Source: Alkalicoccus urumqiensis
GTDB lineage: Bacteria > Bacillota > Bacilli > Bacillales > Salisediminibacteriaceae
Direction of reading: 5' to 3'
DNA: 64,000 bases
Assembly (NCBI RefSeq): GCF_002993335.1
Contig: NZ_PVNS01000013.1
Coordinates: 1-64,000, forward strand
Under the pieces are notes generated by a model. It was given only the letters and a program-made list of their open reading frames with translations, searched no databases and was not told the DNA's origin. Position numbers and translations under genes: made by a program. Each line of letters begins with the position of its first letter. Position 1 is the stretch's first letter. Positions 41,137 through 53,224 of this stretch are shown in pieces.

Positions 41137-41933
41137 TTCAAAAAGGAAACACACTCCGCATCGAAGAATGGGAAGCAGCACACCCCGGTCTGACCGCAGG
41201 GTTTACGCTCCGCTCAGGAGGAGTCAGTCCGGAACCATACGATACACTGAACCTCGGCTATCATGTTCACGATGACCCATCACTTGTCACGCGGAACCGG
41301 GAAATCACGGCCGGTGAGACCGGCATGCCGCTTTCTACCTGGGTCGGAGCAGAGCAGACACACGGCGACCAGATCGTGAAAGTACAGCAGTCTTTTGCCG
41401 GACTCGGTGCCTCTTCCTATGAAGACACAATCAAAGGGACAGATGGATTTTATACAACAGAAGACGGTCTGCTCCTCACACTCGGATATGCAGACTGCAT
41501 CCCTGTTTATTTTTTGTCTGAGGATGGATCGTGCTGCGGCATTGTCCATGCCGGCTGGAAAGGGACCGTTAAAAATATCGCAGGGAAATTAATTCATTTA
41601 TGGGAGTCAGCGGAACAGATGGAGCCGGGCACTGTCCGGGCATGGATCGGTCCCGGCATCGACAGCTGCTGCTATGAAGTCGATCAGAAGGTGATTGATC
41701 AGCTTCAGGAAGTGCTGCCGGATATAGCTCCCTATGAGAAAACCGGCGAAGATACGTACGCATTGAATTTGAAAGAAGCAAACCGGCAGCTTTTAATAAA
41801 AGCCGGCGTACCTCCGGAAAACATCGGCATGTCAACGCTCTGCACGAGCTGTGAAGAAGAATCCTTCTTCTCCCACCGGCGTGACGGTGCGCACACCGGC
41901 CGTATGCTCGGCTTTATCGGCCGGCAGAAATAA
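41133..41933 (+). CDS. pgeF: PgeF/YlmD-family purine nucleoside phosphorylase-type protein
   Basis: A 266-residue multicopper-oxidase-like (DUF152) protein. The metal-site residues are in GADQTHGDQ-like GAEQTHGDQIV (~72-82), GYADCIPVYF (~117-126), VHAGWKGTVKNIAG (~141-154) and GPGIDSCCYEV. The family edits peptidoglycan precursors (PgeF) or cleaves purine nucleosides. In B. subtilis the ylmD homologue lies beside ylmE-ylmH near the division cluster; here it sits apart, coupled to a small membrane protein gene. A strong terminator follows. Confidence 0.88.
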   Translation: MIQKGNTLRIEEWEAAHPGLTAGFTLRSGGVSPEPYDTLNLGYHVHDDPSLVTRNREITAGETGMPLSTWVGAEQTHGDQIVKVQQSFAGLGASSYEDTIKGTDGFYTTEDGLLLTLGYADCIPVYFLSEDGSCCGIVHAGWKGTVKNIAGKLIHLWESAEQMEPGTVRAWIGPGIDSCCYEVDQKVIDQLQEVLPDIAPYEKTGEDTYALNLKEANRQLLIKAGVPPENIGMSTLCTSCEEESFFSHRRDGAHTGRMLGFIGRQK

Positions 41934-41945
41934 CGCCTCAGACCG

Positions 41946-41984
41946 AAACAGCGCCCTCACCGCGGAGTGAGGGCGCTGTTTCTT
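41946..41984. terminator. Bidirectional terminator between pgeF and the flavoprotein gene
   Basis: A 15-bp stem AAACAGCGCCCTCAC (41946-41960) / GTGAGGGCGCTGTTT (41967-41981) with a 6-nt loop, TTTCTT on one side and AAA on the other. Confidence 0.9.
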
Positions 41985-41985
41985 A

Positions 41986-43413
41986 TTACCTGCGGAGGTA
42001 CTGAATGTACTTTTCCGTTACTTTCGGAAGCTTCCCCTGCATGACATGTGTCGATAAATACGTGTCGGAGAGCTGTTTTACAATTTCTGTTCTTGCCGGG
42101 TACGGGTGCACAACGCTGGAAAGAGAGGTCAATTTTTCCCCCTGCGCCTTCACATAAACAAGTGTCTGCATCCAGTCGCTTGCATTGGCGCCGATACCGT
42201 GTGCGCCAAGTATTTTTCCGTTTTTGGACAGAATAACTTTCACGAAGGACACATCATCCTGTTCAGCAATCAGACGGTCGGCATCCGACGCCCGGATCAC
42301 TTCATAGTCTGAACCGTACGCTTCCCGGGCTTCCACCTCAGTCATTCCGAGATGGAATATCTCCGGCTGGGTATAGAAACACCAGGGAAAATTCTCATAG
42401 GACAGAGAGCGCTTCAAGCCGAACACAGCGTTTGAAACGACAATTTTTGCTTCTTCTCCTGCTCCATGTGTAAACGGAAACCTTCCTGTTACATCCCCGG
42501 CAGCGTAGATGCTCTCCACGGAACTCTGCATCCGGTCATTAACGAGAACATACCCGCGGCCGTCGGTTTCCACGCCGGCGCGTTCCAGTCCCAGGGAGGA
42601 TGTATTCGGCTTTCTTCCGACAGCAAAGAAAACGGCATCAACATCTGTTGTCCACGTGTCGCCTTTCGTAGATACGGCAGCCTGAAATGTTCCATTCTTC
42701 TCTGTCACATCCGTTACTTCGCTCTCCAGGTAAACCGGTACTTCTTTTCGAATCTGACGACCGGCCCGCTCCGCAATTTCTCTGTCCTCTTTTTCAAAAA
42801 GCTCGTGTGCCCGGTCAACGACGATTACTTCAGAGCCGAGGCGTGTTAATGCCTGCGCCATTTCGAGACCGATCGCTCCGCCGCCGATCATAATGATTTT
42901 CTTAGGAAGCTCCTCCAGATAAAACAGCGACTCATTCGTTATGACCGGGAGTGTAGCGGGAAGGTCCAGCGGAAGTGTTACCGGGCTGGAGCCTGTGGAG
43001 ATAAGTATACGCTTTGCTTTCAGTGTCCGGCCATCCGCCAGGCGCACCGTCTGCGCATCTTCAAATGAAGCTTCATCGTAATAAATATCGACGCCGAGAG
43101 AAGCAAAACGCTCCGTGCTGTCATGTTCCTGAATGGTATCGACAGCATACTGAATCTGCGAGCGGACCCGCTGCCAGTCAGCACTTCCTTCCAGGTGGAA
43201 GCCGTGTTTTTCTGCGTTCCGCTTCATATTGTGGACTTCGGTAGCTGCTGCTATAAGAGCTTTGGACGGAACACAGCCATAGTGAAGGCAGTCGCCTCCG
43301 AGTGATCCGTGTTTATCAATCAGAGCTGTCCGTGCTCCGAATTGTGCTGCTCCGGAGGCTGCCGTCAATCCGGCAGAACCCCCGCCGATGACGATAAGAT
43401 CATAGGTTGTCAT
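41986..43413 (-). CDS. FAD-dependent disulfide reductase (mercuric reductase/Lpd-like)
   Basis: A 475-residue class I pyridine nucleotide-disulfide oxidoreductase. The FAD motif is VIGGGSAGLTAA (~9-20), and the redox-active disulfide is GGDCLHYGCVPSK (CxxxxC, ~39-51). The NAD(P)H motif is IIMIGGGAIGLEMAQAL (~170-186), the second FAD block YAAGDVTGRFPFTHGA. The C-terminal interface lacks the Cys pair of mercuric reductase, so mercury is unlikely to be the substrate. The ATG at 43413 has GGGGAGGAACAAC and lies within the end of the TVP38 gene, with which it is coupled. Confidence 0.88.
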   Translation of the reverse strand: MTTYDLIVIGGGSAGLTAASGAAQFGARTALIDKHGSLGGDCLHYGCVPSKALIAAATEVHNMKRNAEKHGFHLEGSADWQRVRSQIQYAVDTIQEHDSTERFASLGVDIYYDEASFEDAQTVRLADGRTLKAKRILISTGSSPVTLPLDLPATLPVITNESLFYLEELPKKIIMIGGGAIGLEMAQALTRLGSEVIVVDRAHELFEKEDREIAERAGRQIRKEVPVYLESEVTDVTEKNGTFQAAVSTKGDTWTTDVDAVFFAVGRKPNTSSLGLERAGVETDGRGYVLVNDRMQSSVESIYAAGDVTGRFPFTHGAGEEAKIVVSNAVFGLKRSLSYENFPWCFYTQPEIFHLGMTEVEAREAYGSDYEVIRASDADRLIAEQDDVSFVKVILSKNGKILGAHGIGANASDWMQTLVYVKAQGEKLTSLSSVVHPYPARTEIVKQLSDTYLSTHVMQGKLPKVTEKYIQYLRR

Positions 43414-44080
43414 GTTGTTCCTCCCCTTCATTCTGCGTCGTTTTCTGCCATAACTTTTTCCTGAAGAAAACAGGGATGGCGCTGACTGCGATAAATACAG
43501 CCACTGCGGCGAAAATCAGTCCGGCATTTCCTTCGACAACACTTGCACCGAGAAAGCTGTAAGCAAATGCTCCCGGAATGATGCCAAGAAACGTCCCTGC
43601 AGCAAATGCCCGTGCCCGGATTTTGGAGACGCCGCTCAGATAGCTGATCATGTCAAAATTAAATATAGGAATCAGACGGATCAGCAGTACATAGAGAAAA
43701 CCGTTCTTCTCCAGCTGCTCCTGTACCGCTTTTCCCTTCCCTTTCCATTCTTTCCCCGCCGCTCCTTTTCCTAACCACCTTGCAGCAAAAAAAGACAGTA
43801 CGGCTCCTCCCGTTGCTCCTGCCACAATGAGCCCCGTTCCCCAGACAGGCCCAAATATTAATCCCCCCGCCAGAGATAATACGGAGGCAGGAAATAAAAC
43901 CAGCGGCCGGACGATATACAAAATGACATAAAACGCAGGTGCCCACACGCCGGCCTGAAGAACAAATGTCCGGATCTCCTCCGGGCTCACTTGAATAAAA
44001 CGCTGATTAATATACAGCAGGACGGCAATAATGATAATAACAGCGGCTGCTTTTAGTATGACTCCTTTATATTGGTGCAT
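43400..44080 (-). CDS. TVP38/TMEM64-family membrane protein
   Basis: A 226-residue DedA/SNARE-associated-like membrane protein with about six hydrophobic segments. The family region is VLSLAGGLIFGPVWGTGLIVAGATGG (~68-95, as LAGGLIFGP), followed by the amphipathic ARWLGKGAAG and LIRLIPIFNFDMISYLSGVS (~137-156). Members help lipid or small-molecule movement across membranes. The ATG at 44080 follows GAGGGAGGGAAATTG. Pairing of TVP38 with a Lpd/mercuric reductase-like flavoprotein recurs in other bacteria, to my knowledge without a settled function. Confidence 0.85.
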   Translation of the reverse strand: MHQYKGVILKAAAVIIIIAVLLYINQRFIQVSPEEIRTFVLQAGVWAPAFYVILYIVRPLVLFPASVLSLAGGLIFGPVWGTGLIVAGATGGAVLSFFAARWLGKGAAGKEWKGKGKAVQEQLEKNGFLYVLLIRLIPIFNFDMISYLSGVSKIRARAFAAGTFLGIIPGAFAYSFLGASVVEGNAGLIFAAVAVFIAVSAIPVFFRKKLWQKTTQNEGEEQHDNL

Positions 44081-44376
44081 CAATTTCCCTCCCTCTCCCG
44101 CTCATCATACCTTCTTCTTCCGATGCTGTCTGTCATCCAGCTTTCTATCTCTGCCGGAACACGTTCGAAGGACATCTGTTTATCAGCCGCTTCTATATAA
44201 AGAAACGAAAGGCAGCGGCACGATGTGGATTGGCAGACCATGCATAAACATTGTAAGCGCTTTATAAATATTTACACTTTCTGCGTTATGACACGTTTTC
44301 TCCCGCCCACACGAAATGTAAGCGCTTGCTTAAAAACTGATTGTTTTGAAATGTGAGAATTTTTCACAAAAAGCGG
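44081..44376. promoter_or_regulatory. Intergenic region with two cre-like sites upstream of ilvE
   Basis: No gene is visible between the TVP38 gene and ilvE. Two similar sites, TGTAAGCGCTTTAT (44252-44265) and TGTAAGCGCTTGCT (44317-44330), each match the cre consensus at 12 of 14 positions. The second is centred ~88 bp upstream of the predicted ilvE start of transcription, where CcpA activates ilv-leu in B. subtilis. TGTGA-N7-TCACA (44352-44368) lies nearer the -35. Confidence 0.5.
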
Positions 44377-44405
44377 TTGACGATGTGTCATAAGGAGAGT
44401 AAGAT
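44377..44405 (+). promoter_or_regulatory. ilvE promoter
   Basis: TTGACG (44377-44382), 17-bp spacer, TAAGAT (44400-44405). Transcription would start near 44412, leaving a ~60-base leader with no T-box of its own. Confidence 0.75.
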
Positions 44406-44471
44406 AAGGCTCAACATCAACTTTGACGGCCGTTTTCACAGGCTGAATTTTACAGGGAAGGAGCGAACGGA

Positions 44472-45371
44472 ATGAGCAGTCAATGGATTTATCTCGATGA
44501 CAAATTTGTCCGCAAGGAAGAAGCTGTCGTATCTGTCTTCGATCACGGTCTACTTTACGGCGACGGCGTGTTCGAAGGAATCCGTGCATACGACGGAAAC
44601 ATCTTCAAGCTGGACGAGCACCTTGACCGGCTGTACCAGTCAGCACAGTCGATCATGCTGCAGATTCCATATACAAAGGAGGAAATGCAGCAGATTATCG
44701 TCGGGACGATCCGTCACAACGAACTGAACTCTGCTTATATCCGCGTCGTGATTTCCCGCGGCCCCGGAAACCTGGGGCTGGATCCGGCCAACTGTACGAA
44801 CCCAAGTGTTATCGTCATTGCGGAAGAACTCGCCCTCTTCCCGAAAGAACTTTACCAGCGCGGGCTGCGGATGGGATCTGTAGCTACAAGAAGGAACCGT
44901 CCAGATGTTTTAAGCCCGCAGGTGAAATCACTTAACTACCTGAATAACGTTCTCGTAAAACTGGAAGCGAACCAGGCAGGGGTCGATGAGGCTCTAATGC
45001 TGAACGATCAGGGATACGTGACGGAAGGCTCTGCCGATAATATTTTCATAGTAAAAAATGGAAAAATTATCACCCCTCCGGTTTATCTTGGGGCACTTGA
45101 AGGAATTACCCGCAACGCAATTATTGAAATTGCGCGAGAATTCGATTACGATATGCAGGAGGAACCTTTTACCCGCCACGATGTCTACACGGCAGATGAA
45201 GTATTTCTGACGGGAACCGCGGTGGAAGTAATTGCGGTTGTGGACGTCGACGGCCGGACGATTTCCGACGGAAAGCCGGGTAAGGTGACGAACCATCTTT
45301 TAGCAGAATTCAGACGCGTTGTTCAGACAGATGGAGTTAAATGCTATCCAGCCAATGTCAACGCAGTATAA
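44472..45371 (+). CDS. ilvE: Branched-chain amino acid aminotransferase
   Basis: A 299-residue class IV PLP aminotransferase for the last step of Leu, Ile and Val synthesis. Its start WIYLDDKFV...FDHGLLYGDGVFEGIRAYDG (~5-42) is typical. The PLP Lys lies in VKSLNYLNNVLVKLEA (~155-170), and EGSADNIFIVK binds the cofactor phosphate. The C-terminal FLTGTAVEVIAV is also conserved. Start: ATG behind AGGGAAGGAGCG. It has its own promoter and precedes the T-box that governs ilvB onward, so it may escape leucine control. Confidence 0.93.
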   Translation: MSSQWIYLDDKFVRKEEAVVSVFDHGLLYGDGVFEGIRAYDGNIFKLDEHLDRLYQSAQSIMLQIPYTKEEMQQIIVGTIRHNELNSAYIRVVISRGPGNLGLDPANCTNPSVIVIAEELALFPKELYQRGLRMGSVATRRNRPDVLSPQVKSLNYLNNVLVKLEANQAGVDEALMLNDQGYVTEGSADNIFIVKNGKIITPPVYLGALEGITRNAIIEIAREFDYDMQEEPFTRHDVYTADEVFLTGTAVEVIAVVDVDGRTISDGKPGKVTNHLLAEFRRVVQTDGVKCYPANVNAV

Positions 45372-45401
45372 TAGCATAACAATAAATGAAATCGATGAAA
45401 G

Positions 45402-45688
45402 GATAAAGGAACGGGAAGACGGCTGTAACAGAGATCCGGGGATGGTGGAAGCCCGGAACAGCTGCCCGCTCCGACATCGTCCTCGAGTGTCCCGCTGAAT
45501 TGACAGTAGGCCGGACCGGGTGTCTGCACCCGTTATCAAATAAAGCCTGATGACAGGCTTACGAAGGCAGTATCCGCGAGGATGCTGTGAATCCGGGTGG
45601 TACCGTGAAAAGAAAGACTTTTCTCCCCGCACATACGCTGGTGATCTTTCATCAGCACGTGCAGGAAGAAAAGTCTTTTTCGTTTTTT
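45402..45688 (+). ncRNA. Leucine T-box leader of ilvB operon
   Basis: A tRNA-sensing leader between ilvE and ilvB. Stem I contains an AGAGA-like element and GGTGGAA. The likely specifier codon is CTC (Leu) at 45482-45484 on the 3' side of the stem. The T-box core GGGTGGTACCG lies at 45595-45605. The terminator pairs AAAGACTTTTCT (45613-45624) with AGAAAAGTCTTT (45667-45678), followed by a long U tract to 45688. Uncharged tRNA-Leu should stabilise the antiterminator and allow transcription of ilvB-leuD. Confidence 0.93.
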
Positions 45689-45712
45689 TAATCCTTTAAG
45701 GAGGGATCGTTG

Positions 45713-47440
45713 ATGAAAGTGGAAGAAAAGAAAACCAACGCGCAGCCTGCCCAGCAGGTACAGACAGGAGCAGATGTTTTAGTCGATGCGTTAATTGATG
45801 AAGGTGTCGAAACGATTTTTGGATATCCAGGCGGTGCGGTCCTTCCTATCTATGACGCCCTCTACCGCTCTGATAAAGAGTTCCAGCACATTCTGACCCG
45901 CCATGAGCAGGGTGCCATTCATGCTGCTGAAGGCTATGCCAGAGTCCGCAGAAAGCCCGGCGTTGTTCTCGCTACTTCCGGTCCGGGAGCAACGAACCTT
46001 GTTACTGGAATTGCAGATGCCATGATGGACTCCCTTCCACTCGTCGTGCTGACCGGACAGGTGGCGACAAACGTTACCGGCACCGACGCATTCCAGGAAG
46101 CAGATATTATGGGCATCACAACACCGATTACGAAGCACAACTATCAGATTCAGTCCGCATATGAACTGCCGCGTATCATCAAAGAAGCATTCCACATTGC
46201 GTCTACTGGACGTCCGGGGCCGGTCGTCGTCGATATTCCGAAAGATATTGCCGCAAACCCATGCTTCGAAACCGATCAGTCGCCGTTTCATCTGCCGGGC
46301 TATCAGCCGACAATCAAGCCGAATCCGCTTCAGATCAAGAAACTAGCTGAAGCTGTAAAAACAGCGAAAAAGCCGTTGATCCTTACAGGTGCAGGTGTTC
46401 TGCACGGCGGCGCCTCTGACGTGCTGCTTGAACTGGTTAATGAATACCGTATTCCGGTTACGTCCACCCTTCTCGGGCTCGGCGCATTTCCGGGTGATCA
46501 CGAATTGTTCCTCGGCATGGCGGGCATGCACGGTACGTATACGTCCAACATGGCGATTACCGATGCCGATCTTCTCATCAATATCGGCGCCCGGTTTGAT
46601 GACCGACTGACCGGCAACCTGGAACACTTTGCAAAGAACGCCATGGTCGCTCACATCGATATCGACCCGGCGGAAATCGGTAAAAACGTTCCGACCGATA
46701 TCCCGGTCGTTGCTGATTCCAGAGCCGCGCTTGAGGAACTGAAGCGCCAGATGAAAGCCGGCCCGGAAGATCACGAAGCGTGGCTTCAGGAACTCAGCTA
46801 CAACAAAGATGCCTACCCGCTATGGTATAACTCTCCGGAGACTGAAATGGTCGCCCAGTGGGCCGTTAAAAAGATTTATGAGGTAACGAACGGCGATGCG
46901 ACGATTACGACAGACGTCGGGCAGCACCAGATGTGGGCGGCGCAGTACTTTCAGTTTACCCGTCCCGACCGCTGGGTAACCTCAGGCGGACTCGGCACGA
47001 TGGGCTTCGGCTTTCCGGCAGCAGTCGGCTGTCAGCTGGCGAACCGGGATGACCGCGTCATTGCGATCGTCGGAGACGGCGGATTCCAGATGACGATGCA
47101 GGAGCTGTCGGTATGTCAGGAACGGAACCTGCCGGTCAAAGTCGTTATCCTGAACAATCAGGCGCTCGGTATGGTCCGCCAGTGGCAGGAAAGCTTCTAT
47201 GAGGAGCGCTACTCGGAATCACTCGTTAATTCCCAGCCGGACTTTGTCAAACTGGCAGATGCATATGATATCAAAGGCGTCAAAATTGAGTCACAGGCTG
47301 ATTTTGAAGCACAGATTGGTGAACTGCTCCACTCCGATGAGCCGGTAGTCATCGATGCACGCGTCATCCGCCAGGAAAATGTCTACCCGATGGTAGCACC
47401 GGGCCGCGGAATTAACGATATGGTAGGAGTGAAACCATGA
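45713..47440 (+). CDS. ilvB: Acetolactate synthase, large subunit
   Basis: A 575-residue ThDP enzyme condensing pyruvate to acetolactate (or acetohydroxybutyrate). The N-terminal ThDP-activating Glu is in [15 protein letters not shown]...[15 protein letters not shown] (~42-85), FAD-binding residues lie in the middle domain, and the ThDP/Mg2+ motif is [12 protein letters not shown]...[12 protein letters not shown] (~445-480). The ATG at 45713 lies 7 bases after AAGGAGGGA; a TTG just before is less likely. It overlaps ilvH as ATGA. It is the first gene behind the T-box. Confidence 0.95.
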   Translation: MKVEEKKTNAQPAQQVQTGADVLVDALIDEGVETIFGYPGGAVLPIYDALYRSDKEFQHILTRHEQGAIHAAEGYARVRRKPGVVLATSGPGATNLVTGIADAMMDSLPLVVLTGQVATNVTGTDAFQEADIMGITTPITKHNYQIQSAYELPRIIKEAFHIASTGRPGPVVVDIPKDIAANPCFETDQSPFHLPGYQPTIKPNPLQIKKLAEAVKTAKKPLILTGAGVLHGGASDVLLELVNEYRIPVTSTLLGLGAFPGDHELFLGMAGMHGTYTSNMAITDADLLINIGARFDDRLTGNLEHFAKNAMVAHIDIDPAEIGKNVPTDIPVVADSRAALEELKRQMKAGPEDHEAWLQELSYNKDAYPLWYNSPETEMVAQWAVKKIYEVTNGDATITTDVGQHQMWAAQYFQFTRPDRWVTSGGLGTMGFGFPAAVGCQLANRDDRVIAIVGDGGFQMTMQELSVCQERNLPVKVVILNNQALGMVRQWQESFYEERYSESLVNSQPDFVKLADAYDIKGVKIESQADFEAQIGELLHSDEPVVIDARVIRQENVYPMVAPGRGINDMVGVKP

Positions 47441-47958
47441 AACGAATCATCTCCCTCGTAGTACAGAACCGAAGTGGTGTATTAAACCGGGTGACCGGGC
47501 TGATGCACAAGCGTCAGTTTAACATTGAGAGTATTTCAGTCGGCCGTACGGAACAGGAAGGCATCTCCAAGATGACATTCGTCGTCGATGTCGAAGATCA
47601 CCGCAAACTGGAACAGCTGACAAAGCAGCTCCATAAGCAGATCGACGTACTCAAAGTAACCGACCTCTCAGAAAAAGCGATCGTTGCACGCGAGCTTGCA
47701 CTCATCAAAATTGTCAGCAATGCAGCGGTCCGCAATGAAGTTCAGGGCATTATTGAGCCTTTCCGGGCTTCTGTCATCGACGTCAGTAAAGACAGCCTTT
47801 CTGTACAGGTGACAGGAAAACCCGAAAAAATAGAGGCACTTATTGATCTGCTGCGGCCATATGGAATTAAAGACATCGCCCGCACGGGTCTTACAGCTTT
47901 CTCCCGCGGCCAGCAGCCGCAGGTTCAGGAGCTGCCGCAGTATTCATTACTGAAATAA
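47437..47958 (+). CDS. ilvH: Acetolactate synthase, regulatory subunit
   Basis: A 173-residue small subunit with an N-terminal ACT domain ([28 protein letters not shown], ~8-35) that binds valine for feedback inhibition, and a C-terminal ACT-like domain (~80-160). The length and the N-terminal motif are typical of IlvH/IlvN. Its ATG overlaps the ilvB stop by 4 bp, which keeps the subunits in balance. Confidence 0.94.
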   Translation: MKRIISLVVQNRSGVLNRVTGLMHKRQFNIESISVGRTEQEGISKMTFVVDVEDHRKLEQLTKQLHKQIDVLKVTDLSEKAIVARELALIKIVSNAAVRNEVQGIIEPFRASVIDVSKDSLSVQVTGKPEKIEALIDLLRPYGIKDIARTGLTAFSRGQQPQVQELPQYSLLK

Positions 47959-50554
<2,596 letters not shown>

Positions 50555-50561
50555 TGACCCC

Positions 50562-50580
50562 GCCCGGCTCCCGGCCGGGC
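50562..50580 (+). other. GC-rich hairpin between leuA and leuB
   Basis: GCCCGGC (50562-50568) and GCCGGGC (50574-50580) form a 7-bp stem with a 5-nt loop, followed by CGGGATTTTCTCTT. The U tract is weak, so it is either a partial terminator that lowers leuBCD expression or an mRNA processing/stability element. The ilv-leu mRNA of B. subtilis is known to be processed. Confidence 0.5.
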
Positions 50581-50647
50581 CGGGATTTTCTCTTACCGTG
50601 TTATCAGCCGGCTGCCGCCGGTAAACCTACAAGGAGGATTTTCGACC

Positions 50648-51754
50648 ATGAAAAAACACATTGTACTACTACCAGGAGACGGCATCGGAACCGAGGTGAC
50701 ATCGGCGGCAAAGGATGTACTGGAGACGATCGCGGACGAATTTAATCACACATTCACATTTGAATCCAAAGATATCGGCGGAACAGCTATCGATCAGCAC
50801 GGCAGCCCGCTGCCGCAGGATACGATCGATGCCTGCCGCAAAGCGGACGCTGTTCTCCTCGGAGCAGTAGGCGGACCAAAATGGGATAACAACCCTTCCC
50901 ACCTCCGCCCGGAAAAAGGACTGCTTGGAATCAGAAAAGAATTGAACCTGTTTGCCAACCTCCGTCCGGTTCAAGGTTTTTCTAATTTACTTCATGCTTC
51001 ACCGCTGAAGCGGGAAGTCGTGGAAAACAGCGATATGCTCATCGTACGTGAATTAACAGGCGGCCTGTACTTCGGCACACCGAGTGAACGCCGCAATAAC
51101 GGCAGTGACGTTGTCGATACACTCGCCTACTCGCGTGAAGAAATTGAGCGGATCATCCGCCGTGCATTCGATGCGGCGATGCTCCGCCGGAAACACCTCA
51201 CCTCCGTAGATAAAGCAAACGTACTGGAATCCAGCCGGATGTGGCGCGAAATTGTAGAAGAAATCAAACCGGAATACCCGGAAGTAACCGTGGAGCATAT
51301 GCTCGTGGATGCTGCAGCAATGAAACTCATTACCAGCCCGACACAGTTTGATGTTATCGTTACAGAGAATATGTTCGGCGACATTCTATCGGATGAAGCA
51401 TCTGTTCTTACCGGGTCTCTCGGAATGCTCCCGTCCGCCAGTCTCAACGAAGAAGCATTCGGACTGTATGAACCGGTCCATGGCTCTGCACCGGACATTG
51501 CCGGACAGGGTATCGCCAACCCGCTTGCGACCATTCTCTCTGCTGCGCTGATGCTCCGCCATTCTTTCCGCATGGAGGACGAAGCAAAACGAATCGAATG
51601 TGCCGTTTCTGAAGCGTTAAACCGTGGGTACCACACGGGTGACCTGAATGTAAAAGACGGTGAACAAGTAAACACACACAAAATGACCGCTGTCGTTGTA
51701 GAGCTGTTAAAAGCAGACAGCACGACAAACAGCATCATGAACTGCTACGCATAA
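50648..51754 (+). CDS. leuB: 3-isopropylmalate dehydrogenase
   Basis: A 368-residue NAD-dependent decarboxylating dehydrogenase. It begins KKHIVLLPGDGIGTEVT. Substrate arginines lie in ANLRPVQ and IVRELTGGLYFG (~96-145). The catalytic Lys and metal-binding Asp residues are in TSVDKANVLESSRMW and DILSDEASVLTGSLGMLPSAS. The NAD-binding end GSAPDIAGQGIANPLATILSAALML is typical. Start: ATG behind ACAAGGAGGATTTTCGACC. Confidence 0.95.
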   Translation: MKKHIVLLPGDGIGTEVTSAAKDVLETIADEFNHTFTFESKDIGGTAIDQHGSPLPQDTIDACRKADAVLLGAVGGPKWDNNPSHLRPEKGLLGIRKELNLFANLRPVQGFSNLLHASPLKREVVENSDMLIVRELTGGLYFGTPSERRNNGSDVVDTLAYSREEIERIIRRAFDAAMLRRKHLTSVDKANVLESSRMWREIVEEIKPEYPEVTVEHMLVDAAAMKLITSPTQFDVIVTENMFGDILSDEASVLTGSLGMLPSASLNEEAFGLYEPVHGSAPDIAGQGIANPLATILSAALMLRHSFRMEDEAKRIECAVSEALNRGYHTGDLNVKDGEQVNTHKMTAVVVELLKADSTTNSIMNCYA

Positions 51755-51772
51755 CGTAAGGAGGAATCAAAA

Positions 51773-53191
51773 ATGGCCAGAGCCAGAACGATCGTAGACA
51801 AAATCTGGGCGGATCACGTCGTCCACACCGAAAAAGATAAACCAGATCTGCTTTATATCGATCTTCATCTTGTTCATGAGGTTACTTCCCCGCAGGCTTT
51901 CGAAGGACTCCGCATGAAAAACCGCCGTGTCCGCCGGCCGGAGCGGACGTTTGCAACGATGGACCACAACGTTCCGACGATTGCCCGTCATTTTATCAGC
52001 GATCCGGTTTCCAAAAAGCAGATGGAAACGCTGTACGACAACTGTCAGGAATTCGGCATCAACCTTGCTGACATTAATCACCCCGATCAGGGCATTGTGC
52101 ACGTAATCGGTCCCGAGCTCGGCTTAACGCAGCCCGGCAAAACGATTGTCTGCGGAGACAGCCACACCTCCACACACGGAGCGTTCGGCGCTCTGGCGTT
52201 TGGAATCGGAACAAGTGAAGTGGAACACGTCCTCGCGACACAGTCTATCTGGCAGGCCCGCCCGAAAACGATGAACGTAAAAGTAAACGGCCGCCTGGCT
52301 CCTTCCGTTACAGCAAAAGACTTAATCCTTGCGATTATCGGTAAATTTGGAGTCCGTTTTGGTACCGGCCATATTCTTGAATATACCGGAGAAGCGATCC
52401 GGGACCTTTCGATGGAGGAACGGATGACGATCTGCAACATGTCGATTGAGGCAGGCGCTCGCGCCGGTCTGATCAGTCCGGATGAAACGACGATTGATTA
52501 TATCCGCGGCCGCCGCCATGCGCCAGAAGGCGAAGCTTTTGAAGAAGCTGCGGACTACTGGCGCTCTCTTGCCACCGATCCAGGCGCTGAGTACGATGCC
52601 GTTGTCGAAATTGACGCCGATGAAGTGGAGCCTCAGGTGACGTGGGGCATTAACCCGGGCATGTGCCTTCCTGTAAGCGGCAGTGTTCCGTCACCTCAGG
52701 ATGCGGAAACAGATGCAGACCGTGAAGAAATCGAACGTGCGCTGGAATATATGGGACTGGAAGCGGGTCAGCCGATTTCTTCGGTACCGATTCAGCACGT
52801 CTTTATCGGATCGTGTACAAACTCGCGTCTAAGTGACCTCGAACGCGCAGCAAAAGTTGTGGAAGGCCGTCACGTGCATGAAGGCGTACGTGCACTCGTT
52901 GTGCCGGGATCCCAGACCGTCAAACAGCAGGCCGAGGAAAAAGGATTGGATAAAATCTTTACAGCCGCCGGTTTCGAATGGCGCGAAGCAGGATGCAGCA
53001 TGTGCCTTGCGATGAATGATGATATCGTACCTCCCGGAGAGCGTTGTGCCTCGACTTCCAACCGTAACTTTGAAGGCCGTCAGGGTAATGGCGCACGCAC
53101 CCACCTGGTCGCACCGGAAATGGCGGCTGCTGCGGCTGTAGAAGGACACTTCGTGGATGTACGCAGCTACTTCTCCACTCCCGCAGGCTGA
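51773..53191 (+). CDS. leuC: 3-isopropylmalate dehydratase, large subunit
   Basis: A 472-residue aconitase-family subunit. The 4Fe-4S cluster Cys residues are in [17 protein letters not shown] (~344-360) and [12 protein letters not shown] (~405-416). [25 protein letters not shown] (~128-152) is the conserved block at the active site. It isomerises 2- to 3-isopropylmalate together with LeuD. Start: ATG behind TAAGGAGG. Confidence 0.95.
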   Translation: MARARTIVDKIWADHVVHTEKDKPDLLYIDLHLVHEVTSPQAFEGLRMKNRRVRRPERTFATMDHNVPTIARHFISDPVSKKQMETLYDNCQEFGINLADINHPDQGIVHVIGPELGLTQPGKTIVCGDSHTSTHGAFGALAFGIGTSEVEHVLATQSIWQARPKTMNVKVNGRLAPSVTAKDLILAIIGKFGVRFGTGHILEYTGEAIRDLSMEERMTICNMSIEAGARAGLISPDETTIDYIRGRRHAPEGEAFEEAADYWRSLATDPGAEYDAVVEIDADEVEPQVTWGINPGMCLPVSGSVPSPQDAETDADREEIERALEYMGLEAGQPISSVPIQHVFIGSCTNSRLSDLERAAKVVEGRHVHEGVRALVVPGSQTVKQQAEEKGLDKIFTAAGFEWREAGCSMCLAMNDDIVPPGERCASTSNRNFEGRQGNGARTHLVAPEMAAAAAVEGHFVDVRSYFSTPAG

Positions 53192-53224
53192 TAGACGATA
53201 ACGATAAAGGAGTGACGAACCACG

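Noticed and set aside
44352-44368. TGTGA-N7-TCACA as a Crp/Fnr or Rex site before ilvE
   Set aside because: These regulators need a 6-bp spacing between the half sites; the spacer here is 7. Kept only as a note in the ilvE upstream region.
44355-44372. CodY box before ilvE
   Set aside because: The best alignment to AATTTTCWGAAAATT has about six mismatches, too many to claim.
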